Assembly (NCBI GenBank): GCA_019973155.2
Contig: BPQB01000070.1
Coordinates: 1 to 64,000 of the forward strand
DNA: 64,000 nucleotides
Direction: 5' to 3'
Origin: Phanerochaete sordida
Taxonomy: Eukaryota; Basidiomycota; Agaricomycetes; Polyporales; Phanerochaetaceae
The notes under the pieces are model-generated. The model ran no database searches, was not told the DNA's origin, and worked only from the letters and a program-made list of their open reading frames with translations. Positions 8,169-18,600 of the stretch are shown piece after piece (positions within the stretch are counted from its first letter, which is position 1; the number at the start of each line of letters is the position of its first letter). The translations under genes were made by a program, and so were the position numbers.

Positions 8169-9989
8169 TCATGCGTCCTCGGGGAATACTGCAGGTACCG
8201 GTTTGACCTTACGGTCAACTCGCTTGTACGCAGTGAAGACATCGGGCGAGCTCATGGGGAGCTTAGACGAGAAGACGTCCTCACCATCGAAGGTTAGGAT
8301 GGTGTCGTCCTCGTCGAGCTCTTCCAGGAACTTGTCCATGTCCGTAGTGAACATGATAGGCTCCACATCGTCCCACCGGAGGTCTTGTGGGTCTTCCTCG
8401 ACAGCGATATACCCACAGAAGACCTTTTCGCACTCGAAACCACCAATAGCGCCCGTGGATGTGCCCTGCTGAGGCAGCGTCCAGGTGTCCGAAGTGGCGC
8501 CGAGTTTAGCGCCGGAAGCGCCCAGGGCGCTGATGCGCTCTTTGTCGGGGGCGGGACTTCCAAATCGGGCAATTGCGCTCGTCGTTGATGGCAGTGGGCG
8601 CGCGGCGGCGGTATCACGCGGGACAGCGCTCGGGACATCAAACTCAACGCCCAAAGGGGCGTCGCTGATGTCCGGAGGCCTGGTGGCGTCGATGGGCGCG
8701 CGCGTGATGGCGTTGCCGACAGGGTCCGGTGACGTCACGCCCGAGGCCGAGGCTGCCCTCGAGAGATTCGCTAAGTCCAGCGAATCCTCATAGTGGGCCT
8801 CTGGCGCGTTGCGAGCGTGCACGTGCGCGTTCTCGTGACCCAATCCGGGGGTCGCTTGCGCTGCTGAGTCCTCGGGTAGTCGCGGTGGGCATCGCGCGCG
8901 TCGAGCAGGCCATAGATACCGCAATACAAGGGCTAGCATTGCTGCAAAGGGCCCGACTGCGCGTACAAACAGACCCGTAGGCGTGTCAAAGAAAGACCAA
9001 TCCACGTCCGAAGCTTGCGCGGTTCTGTCCGAGACCGAGGCAAAGGCCATCGCGAACGCAAAACATACAAGTACAGTAAGAGACGGACACAGACATAGAA
9101 ATACAACGAGACTCGAGACTCGGGGAGACAGGCGGGAAGAACTACAGGCAAATGAACATAACAACGGCACTAAAAGAGTGTCAGCTATACTAGTACAAGA
9201 AATAATCACCAATAGAGACGCGAATTCGGGACCGTCGAGGCGATAAGTGTCGCCGCGCTCGCTTTTGAGGACCGTCACGGCGTCGCGAGACGCTATGGTC
9301 GCGATACGGGGGTGGGGCGTCGATGGGCCAGCAGCCAGGAGGCTATCGCTCACGTCGAGCGATACCGGGTTGAGGCTGCCAAGCTCCACGTCGGCTGCGC
9401 GCGCGACGACAAGGCCTAGGCATGAGAAAAAGATACAAAGTCTGACGAATAGACACATAAGCGAACAGAGAACACATGAGGGAGACTTCAAACCAAAGCG
9501 CAGGCTCGACGCGAGCCTGCGCAACCGTCGCGAGGTGTCCGTGGCCGGGGGAGGGTACCGTACAGTGCGCGCGTTCACTGCGCCGACGACCGGCATGCTA
9601 TCAGCATCGCGTGCGTCGAGCTCGAGTCGCGAACTCACCTGCCTAGACCATCGGTCCGCGCGGAGGGTGCGAGACGACGTCGCGCCCATAGCCGAGAGGA
9701 CCAAGGCGGTCGTCCTGGCGGAGACGGCGGATGTCGCGCTCGCCATTGCGGCCTCCGGGGCGAAAGTGCAGCGCGCGCTCGAGGCGGGTGATGCGTTCGT
9801 CTTGGCTGCCGTCGGCGTTGTTGGCCTTCCAGAACTGGATGTACTGACGAAGGCGGATCTGCTCCTGGGCCCACAGAAAGGGCGTCCCGTAGGTGTCGTT
9901 GTACGGGTAGATCGTCTCCATACTGCCTCGGGTAGCTGGGTTTCGAAGGAGCCGGTTGTCGTCGACAAACCGCAGAAGGCCCGCGCCAA
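8169..9989 (-). CDS. Gypsy element, open region upstream of RT with hydrophobic segments
   Basis: An open frame of 606 codons in the same frame as pol, separated from it only by the TGA at 8169-8171. It overlaps the 3' end of the gag-protease ORF (9643-9989) in another frame. The last 60-70 residues are acidic (FLEELDEDD) and lead directly into the conserved PEDPLASLPP-type entry of pol, so that part is surely coding. The middle (about 8960-9500) encodes several hydrophobic stretches, one resembling a signal peptide ending in VVARA. The same DNA is pyrimidine-rich with branch-point-like TAGCTGACAC followed by CTTTTAG, so these may be introns rather than membrane segments. I recognise no family. 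True exon structure needs RNA data. Confidence 0.5.
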   Translation of the reverse strand: MARAFCGLSTTTGSFETQLPEAVWRRSTRTTTPTGRPFCGPRSRSAFVSTSSSGRPTTPTAAKTNASPASSARCTFAPEAAMASATSAVSARTTALVLSAMGATSSRTLRADRWSRQVSSRLELDARDADSMPVVGAVNARTVRYPPPATDTSRRLRRLASSLRFGLKSPSCVLCSLMCLFVRLCIFFSCLGLVVARAADVELGSLNPVSLDVSDSLLAAGPSTPHPRIATIASRDAVTVLKSERGDTYRLDGPEFASLLVIISCTSIADTLLVPLLCSFACSSSRLSPRVSSLVVFLCLCPSLTVLVCFAFAMAFASVSDRTAQASDVDWSFFDTPTGLFVRAVGPFAAMLALVLRYLWPARRARCPPRLPEDSAAQATPGLGHENAHVHARNAPEAHYEDSLDLANLSRAASASGVTSPDPVGNAITRAPIDATRPPDISDAPLGVEFDVPSAVPRDTAAARPLPSTTSAIARFGSPAPDKERISALGASGAKLGATSDTWTLPQQGTSTGAIGGFECEKVFCGYIAVEEDPQDLRWDDVEPIMFTTDMDKFLEELDEDDTILTFDGEDVFSSKLPMSSPDVFTAYKRVDRKVKPVPAVFPEDA

Positions 9990-12672
9990 CAGCGTCGAAC
10001 AGTTCTTCGCGCAGGAGGGCGACCAGGATGTTGCGGATCGCGACGGCGCCGGCGAGGGTGAGGGTGCCGATCCGACCGCTGCGCTGGTATTGTCCGAGGG
10101 CCTGACGAGGGTTCGGCAGCGCGAGGACTCGTCCGCGCTGGTTCTGAGTGTTCGAGGTATCCTGCGCAGAGGCTTGCGTGCTGGGCCAGCGCGAGCTACG
10201 CCGGACTTGCTGAAAGGGCGGCGACGACGAACGGGTGTCGATCTCCATGGTCATGTCAGGGCGCGCGTGGCCTAGTCGTATGTCTTCAGCGCAAAGCGGC
10301 GACGTGTAGGGCTCAATTGAGAGCTCACCTGTCGAGGCCGACTGGCCGCTCGACATGCCGCTGTCGCTGTCTGAGCTCTCGCTTGAGCGTGCAGCGTCCT
10401 GGGCTTCGTCCATGGGGTCGGCGTGAACCGCGGGTTCTTCGTCAACCTCCTCCACAACGGGCAGCTCGCCCTCTTCCGGGGTCGGGACAAGGGTGCCGCT
10501 CTGCATCTCGCTGAGCACGTCTTCCTCGAGCATCGCGCGCGCATTCGCCGCGAAGGCCTGGTTCCAGACCTGCACGACTTGCTCGTCTGGGTCTTGGTCT
10601 TCGTGAAGGGTGTCCTGTTCTGCCAAGACAAGGCGGGCGGCGTTGGACTGTTGCTCAGCGACGACTTGGCCCAGCAGCTCGTGCAGCTGTCCGAGGGCCT
10701 CGCTGGTCAGAGACTGGACCGGCGATGCTTGACGACTAGCTCGGGGGCTGATTTCTGGGCTTGTCTTCCGCGTGCTGATGCTCATCTGAGAGTGCCAGGT
10801 GTGAACATCAAAGCCCAGCACACGCAGAGGACGTGTACTCACCGGTGACGCGAAGTCCGGGCTGTAGAGTTCCGACGACGGTGCGCTTGGTGGGCTGGTG
10901 ACGAATGGCGGGGGAAGCTCGAGGGGGCTAGGGCACATGCCTGGGGTGCCAAACAGAGGTACGGCGTGCGTAGACTTGATGAACGGGGTGGGCGGCCTGG
11001 GCATCTGGATGCTGGGCTCGGCGGCGGTGATGTGCAGCACGCGGGCCGTGCGTGCGGCTACAGCAGCTGGCTCGAGTTGCGAGACCCGGCGGCAGACGAA
11101 AGGTGTGAGCGCGTCGACGATCATGTCCTGAGACGCACCTCCTTCTGCGCTGGCAGAAGGTTCGTCTTCGCTGTGTCCCACGTCTATCCCATCCACCCCC
11201 TTCTCTCGCGCTTCCTCCCAGATCTTGTCAAGGTCGGCGCCATTATCGAGGGCGGCGGCAGCGTGAGCGGTGATAGAAGGAGGCCAAGGCTGGCCAGGAA
11301 CGTAGGGGGGTGCCCGTGGATCGAGAGCTCGGGACGGCGAAGCTGAAGCGCCGGCGGAAGGGCCTGGCGTCGCTGATGCGCCTGTGGCGGGATGGCGGAT
11401 CACGGCTCCTGGGGCTCGCACCGGGTCGAAGGCAGATCGGGCCGACGGGTACTGGCGGTAGATCCACCTAGAGCCCCGCGTGGAGTTAGCCTCAGTCCAC
11501 GCGACCAGGTCTCGCACGCACCAGAAGCGCCCTCCCTTATGATCGGTCCGCTCGTCCTGCAGGCGGTGCATCGACGCGTGCATAACGGTCTGCGTCAGGC
11601 GGTCGATCCGCTTCCACCTTTCCCACTCTTCCTCGGTCATCCTCGGCCTGGCTCCCACGTACTGGGACTCGCGACGCACACTCCCATCCCGTCCGGTCAC
11701 CAACACATGGTACGTCGCGTCCCTCTCCTCGACCGTCATCGGCTCACCGGCCGGCAGAAAGCCTTGAGCAGCCATCAGCGCGTCGATTTCGGCCATCTCC
11801 TCGACCATTGGGTCGAGGATCTCGTCGAACCATAGAGGCTGGCCGCCGTCTGGGTTCCGGAAGAAGACAAGGCGCGTGGTTGTGGAGAGGTTTCCGCGAA
11901 ACCGGTCGTGAAGAGGGGACAGGCGGTCGCCTATTGCGCGAGGCCATGGGCTAGGCCTAGGTGCGTCCTTTGCCGTGGGTCTCTTGTTCGCGTCTCTAAG
12001 CCACTCCCAAAATCCGGCCTCGTCCGGCTCCCAGGGCCAAAACAGCTTCTTCGAAACACTGTCCTTGCGCGGCCAGTCGTTCTTTGCGCCCTCGATCAGT
12101 CGGTCGAGGCCAGCCTTGTGGTCGGGGATGCCTGTAAGGTCGAAGATCACAACGGTGAGCATGTGCCGGTGTAGGCCGTACTCGGGGTACTCACGAAACA
12201 GGCCGTCGGTCTCGCACAACACGTACAATACGGCAAGCGATGCTGGAGCCGCTAGCTGAAACCCGTCGGCAGGCAAGTTTTGGGACCGGTTGCACACGTC
12301 AAGCATCCTGATGTCGCAAGTAGTGCTCTCGACCACCGTTGCTGCAAGAGCATCCTCGGCCGGGATCCACAAGACCAAGACATTGTCGAGCGTGATATGG
12401 CGGAGTTCGCGGAAGGAGCCATGGACGACATATGCGGTGGACATCGGGAGGACTGCCAGCGTGCCAGTCAACGGGCCGAAGGCGAAGTACGCGCGAGGCC
12501 GAGACATGAGGTACCGCGCTTGCTCGGGCGCGAAGCACACGGAGTGGAAGGACACGACAGGGTCGGGGCGGCCTGTCGCCCCTTGCGCGACCAGGGGCGG
12601 GACCTTCACGTCGAACCGCAGGTGCGTGTGCGGTCGCGACTCGCGTTCTTCTGCAAGGAGAGCGTCGGCCAT
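9643..12672 (-). other. Unrecognised accessory region of the giant Gypsy element
   Basis: The C-terminal thousand codons of the long frame, beginning at an internal ATG at 12672, look different from the low-complexity stretch before them. They contain Trp- and aromatic-rich segments such as FWPWEPDEAGFWEWLRD and GGRFWCVRDLVAW and few repeats, as expected of a folded domain. This could be an independent cargo protein made from a spliced or subgenomic RNA, or simply the tail of the polyprotein. A candidate acceptor-like CCTAGACAG lies directly before the ATG. No homology could be assigned by eye. Confidence 0.45.
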
Positions 12673-15600
12673 CTGTCTAGGTACAGATGCGCGAGGAGAA
12701 GAAAAAGCAAAAGGGCGACCGACTGAGAACGATAGGATGGCGAAGGTGAAGGTTGGCGGGAAAGGAGACGTCGGGGCGAGGGGCTCAGGTGCGTCCCTGG
12801 CCTCCTGGTTTTCCTTCTCGCTCTTTGGCTGAATCTCTGACATTAGACCTAGATTCTCGAGCCTTCGCCCGCTGTGCCCATGGCTCACGCGCCGTCCCAG
12901 ATTGTCGACTTCAAACTCGTCGGCGCACGACTCCTGTCCTGCATCTGGATTTGTCGGCAAGCTTTTCCTATCTTGTCGAGTGCCAGGCTCATGCCGTTGC
13001 ACAGGTACCCAATCCGCGGCCACGTCGGTCGCAGGTTCGTCGGCTTCGGCGCGCGCAGTACCGGCGCCGCCGTTTGTGACGCAGTCCGCCGACCGCGCGG
13101 CGTTCCAGGCGAGTTTTTCCTGCATATCTGAGCTATCTTGAGAAACGCTGACGTCGTCGCCTGGCTCAGGAGCTCGATTTCGGGCGGTGGGCGGTATGAC
13201 GCTCGCGATAGTGAGCTCTTTGCCGTGCTCGGCAGAGCTCACGCAGGTGCGTGTGCCCCTTAACGATTCTTGGGCTGATAGCAGGCCTCGGGCCTTTCCT
13301 AGGTCCTCGTTACTCGCCTCAAGCCCATTCGAAGACGCAAGCACGGGCGCAAACCCGCAAACCCGCGTCTCAGCCCCGGGGACCGCGGTCGCGCGAAAGG
13401 GTGCCAGGGGTCCTGCCACTGCCAGGCCCTCTGCGTCACTCCTCGCACGAAACGTCCTCTCCCACGGCTCCTGTCTGGCCAGCGCCATTCCAACGAATGG
13501 CCTGGCCTCGACATTCGGCTCCGACGATTCCGACGGGCTGGGCGTCGGCGGCGGCGGCGGAGGATGGAACGCAGCGTGGATTGCTGCGCGCTCCTCGGCC
13601 AGCTGTCGCGCCAGGGCCTGCTGCCGCTGGTGCAGCTTGCGCTGGGCCGCCTCGCGCGTCCAGACGTGCGTTTGTGACGCTCGGCAGCGGTCGTCTTGCG
13701 CTGTGTGCCAAACATTTACCGGTGAGTACTCGCCTTTCCTCTCGTCCTCGGCTATCTTTCGTTCGGCCGCGCGCAGACCACGATCGGCCGCGCGCAGCTC
13801 GTTCCGGCACTCGCGCTGTGCCGCTTTCTCGGCACGCGTGTTGCGAATCTGAACGTAAGTATCCCAGTCTTCCTCGTCTGCTAGCCCAACGATGACGTCC
13901 TCTTCGCGCAACGGATTATGCAATAGCTCGGGCCTCCATCGCTGCCGAGTCAGCGGCTGGGGACTGTTGCCAGGCTGGGGCGCAGCGTCGAGCTCCTGCA
14001 GTGTCGGTGTCGTGGGGCGTGTAGGTACGTATACAAACTCGGCTTCGTTTGACTGATCCCTATCCTCTAGATACTGTCCGACGTCGAAGTCGAAGGCCTC
14101 GGCCTTGGCGCGAAGGTCCTCCACCAATACCTGCGCGCTCAAGACGCACGGCGCGCAGTCCGCCTCGCCGTCAGTCGAGACCGACTCCTGCAGCTCGTGC
14201 GGGTCTGCGGTGCACTCGCGCCAATCCTTGAATGCACGCGTGACGTTCCGCAGCTCGTCGCGTAGCTGTAGGCTAGCGAGATACCGCGCAACCCAAAGAC
14301 GACCGGACGCTGTCTCGCACGCCTCGTCGAACACCTTGGCGGATGCCGCCAGGCGTGTGCGCTGTTCGCGGCTAAGGTGAGCCGAGCCTTGTCGTGCTCC
14401 GAGTGCTGCTGACACGCTCTTCCATAGCTTTCGGCGGGCCTTCTGCATCGACCGCCGCCACTGAAGGTAAGCCCGGTCTTCTGCTCTAGCGCTGCGTCGG
14501 TTAACGGCTGACATCCAGTCCCATTCACTTGCCTCGTGCGGGTCGACGTCGTCCACCTGCAGCGGGTCGGGCATCTTCGCGCACAGGTGGCGCACGCGCC
14601 GTGCTCGACTGCTCGGGCCTCGCGCTGGCCGGACGGGTTTCGCGTCCGTCGCGTCCTCATCCTCAGGTACGTCGTGCACTAATGTGGTGCTGTTCAGCGA
14701 ACTCACGGGGCCGTCTTGCGGGTCTGGCCCATCCGATATGCTCGCGCTCAACACCATGCCGCTGTCGTGTCGGTCGTGCAGGGCTGCAGCAAGGCTCCCG
14801 AGGCGTTCACTATCTCGCCAGCGCGCGTCGCGCTGCGCCTGGGCAGCTTCGCGCAGCCCTAGCAGCTGCTTGCGCTCCGCACGGATCAGCACGCGTGAGT
14901 GCCACCATGCGTCAGCCGCGAGGTCGTGCCAGATCTGATCATGGTCACTTTTGCAGCGCGTGCGGAACTCATCGGCTGTCCACGACGCGAGGTCGCGCGA
15001 GAAGCCTTCGCGCTGCTCAGCGACATCGATGTCCGTGAGCTCACGCTGCATCCGCTTCACGAGCAACTGCTCGACAGCGCGACGAGTCTGACGCATGCAG
15101 GCATGCTTGCGTTCGAACTCGTCACGCACGGCACGCAGTTTCGCTGGCCAAGACGTGTCATCTTCGAAGGCATTGTCGACCAGTTCGTCGGCTCTGGGTG
15201 CGTCGTCTGGTCCGTTTGCGAACGGGAGCTCATCGATCGTTTGCAGGGCTTCTTCCGAGACCTCGGACTGAGCGGGCTTGGCTGACGCATAGCTAGCTTC
15301 CGAGTTCTCAGAGCTCGGAGTCTCGCTATCTTCGTCAGAGCTTGTCGCACTCCACGAGCCTTCAGGTGAGTCATCGTTTCCGGACTCGATGACCTGCTTG
15401 CTGACGGTGCCATCTTCAGGGCTTGGCACGTGTACGGCGAAGACCAGCTCGCGCGGCTCAGGCGCGTCTGCCTCTACGCCGACACTGAAGTCTAGCGCAG
15501 CCGGTTCGTCTATCTTCGCATCTCCAGGCATGTCATGGGCTCGAGTAGCTTGCGGGGACTCACGCTCAGCTGATAGGGTCACGGCTTGACATTCAAGATC

Positions 15601-18600
15601 GACGAGGCCCTGGGGCAGTCCAGCGGCATAGAGCGCGGCGCGGCGGATCTGCTCCTGCCGTCGCTGTGTCTCTTCCGCAGCTGGGCCATGCTGCTGCTCG
15701 AGCTTCGCGGCTCGTTCGCGCATCTCACGCTCAGCCCACGGAATCGGCAGGTCCTCCCATTGGCCCAGAAACGAGTCGACTGCATGGCAGACAGCGCCCC
15801 ACCATCCTCGACGAGGAGGTCCGCCCTCAGGCACGCGTGAGTCCTCGTTCACGAGTATCGGTGAGTCGGCTTCCTCATGCATGTCCTCTGCTTCGTCTGA
15901 CGTGTGGCTTGTAGGCTCGGCATGCGACGCGAAGAGCACAGCAGCTTCTCGCTGCTGCTCTTCGAACTCGCTGCTCTCGCTGGACGCGTCGCCAAAGTCA
16001 CTCGCGGCGCTTGACGTGTCCACGAGCTCGACATCGCTCTTGGCTGTGGGTAAGTCTTCTGCTCGTTCTGCGTCAAGCGTCGCTGACGGTCTCTCATCCT
16101 CGACCTCCAGCAAGTCCAGCCAGCGGATGATCTCGCTGTCAGCGCTGACTTCGCTGGCATCCGAGTCATCCACGTCCGTGCTGCCACTGCTCGGAGGAGT
16201 CTCTGCGACCGTGTCAATGCTCTCGCAGCTACTTGCAGAGCTCGACGGGCCTTCGGCGTCGCTTCCAGGGTCGTCTGTAGATAGCGTAGAGTCTTCACTC
16301 GTAGCGTCTATCTCTTGAATACGAGCGTTTTGCAGCATCGCTGCGACTCTGCCTGTCTGACGGCGCGGCAAGCGTGGCGCACGAAACTCAAAGTCCAGGT
16401 CGACGTCTGCAGTCTCGACGCCCGTCACCACATTGACCAAGTGGTGCGTGCGGTCAAGATATTCTTGCAATGCAGGGTCAACTTCTTGCTCTGGACTTAC
16501 GAGCATCTCGTAGCGTACGACCATGGAGCGATCCTTGAAAAGCAAGTACGTGCCGTCTATTCTCTCGTCGATGCTCACGTAGTTGCCCCTCTGCCAGGGT
16601 CGTCCAAGCAACAGGTCGAACGGGGCCTTTGTGCCAATGAACAAGCTGGCGTACGTAGTGACTGCTCCGCACGTCAGTGGCACATCTGACACAAATCCCT
16701 GCAGGACTCCTTCCCCGCCATTGGCATCTCCCATGATGATCTGCTTGGTCACATCAATGGGACGTCCAACTGTAGATTGCCACACCCGTCGGTTGACAAT
16801 ATTCAGCTGGGAACCGGTGTCGATAATGGCGGTGATGGGGTTCCCGTCCACCTCCAGCTTAAGCCGAATAAGCTGCCCTCGAGGCCGACTGGGGAAGGTG
16901 ATGGCTGTAGCACAGGCTGGGGCCTGGCTAGGCAGCTGACGGGCCTCGTACTGAGTTACGACAGCCTTCTCGTCACCCTTGGCCTTGCTTGCAGCGTTCT
17001 TGGGCTTAATCACCTCCTGAACTTGCTGAGCCATTTCCTTAGACACGCCCAGCAGCTCTCCGACTGCTATGGTGATGGGCGCGTTGAGGACCTTGGACAG
17101 CATGTTCTTGGGGTCTGACTGGGCCTGAACATCCGAACGCCTAGGCTGCCTACGCAGACCTCCCTCTACGTCGGTCTTGCCTCCCGCAAGCTTGGCCTTG
17201 TGATTCGTAATATCACGCATAGGCTCGGCTCGCTGCTTGCCCTTGGACGACGGCGGAGGGGGCCGAGTAAGGTCCTCCATAAACGCATCGTCGTCGTTTG
17301 GGTTGAACGTAGGTGGAGACACATCAACTGGGACAGGGACAGGGTCTGGCGCGGGGACTGATACTGGAACCTGGGCCCGGCTGGGGCCAGCTTCGCCACG
17401 AGCTCCTCGAGGAGGTCCTCGCCTGAACGGCGTGGGAGGAAGATTCTGCTTCTTCCTTCGCTCCTCTAGCTCCTTGGGCGTAGGGATCCAGACACCGTCA
17501 AATCGCTCCTTCCTGTTGGACGTGATGGTCTTGTCGGCGCGCGTGGCCTCCAGAACATCTACCTCTGACTCTTCTTCAGGGGAAGATGGCTGACCTTGGT
17601 CCTGCTGAGACTCAGACTCGCAGCTGTAGTACTGGACGGCGGACTTCTTTGCGCGCGGAGACTTAGGCTTATCTGCTTTCTGGGCTGCGTGCACAGAAAC
17701 ATAACTAGCCTGAGGCTGGGTAGCCCGCTTGATGGCTGAGACCCAATCCTCGTCGCGTCGCCTGTACAACGGAGCACCGCTCGTGAGTGAGATAAAGCCT
17801 TTCTCATCACGGGAGATGGTTCCGTTGGTGAAGTACTCCTGCAGCTTATCACAGCGGCTCATGGTGTGGCCCAACGCGCCACAGCCAAAGCACGTGCGGT
17901 TCTCAGGTCGCGTCTGAAACGACTGCGCGCCAGCGCCTAGGTGAGGCGGGGTCTCGCGCTCGAAGTTCCGGGACCTCGGAGCTGTGGGTGCTGCTGGTGC
18001 TGCTGCCTGTCGCCTATCTACTGGAGCTGCGACAATCTCCTTGACCAAGGGGTTTCGGTTCACCGCTCGGAAGTAAGAGATGGCGTACGCAGGATCGTCG
18101 ATCTGCATCTTCTTCAGCTGACCGATCAACTCCTCCATCTCCGGATCGTCCCTTGACTTCTCCTTGACAGGGGTAGAAGGGCGGTACGTCATGCGTGACG
18201 GTGGAGCATCAGAGTCACTGCTCGCAGCCGCTTCTGGCTCTGGTGACTGGATCCTGACCGTACGCTTCGCCGGCTTCTTCGTCGCCTGAGTCTTGGACTT
18301 GGCAGAGCTCTTGACCCTAGACGACTCCCTGCTCTTGCTCCTCTTCTTCGGCTTCTTCTTCTTCTTGACCTTGTCGTCCTCTGACATGTCGCTCTCGGAC
18401 TCAGAGTCCGAGCTGTCCGACGACGAGGTGTCAGAGTCAGAGTCTCCAGTCTCCACCTCAGAGACTAGACGATCCTGATCAAAACGACGCCTATGCAATA
18501 GCGACTCTGCTACTGAGATGACGTCGTCCACCTCGAACGGCGTGGACATGTCGTGGTTGGGCAGTCTAGCCACCAAACGAGACTCTACTTTGTCGCGGAA

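Noticed and set aside
9247..10275. Plus-strand 342-codon frame in the Gypsy interior
   Set aside because: Antisense of the long element frames, no recognisable features.
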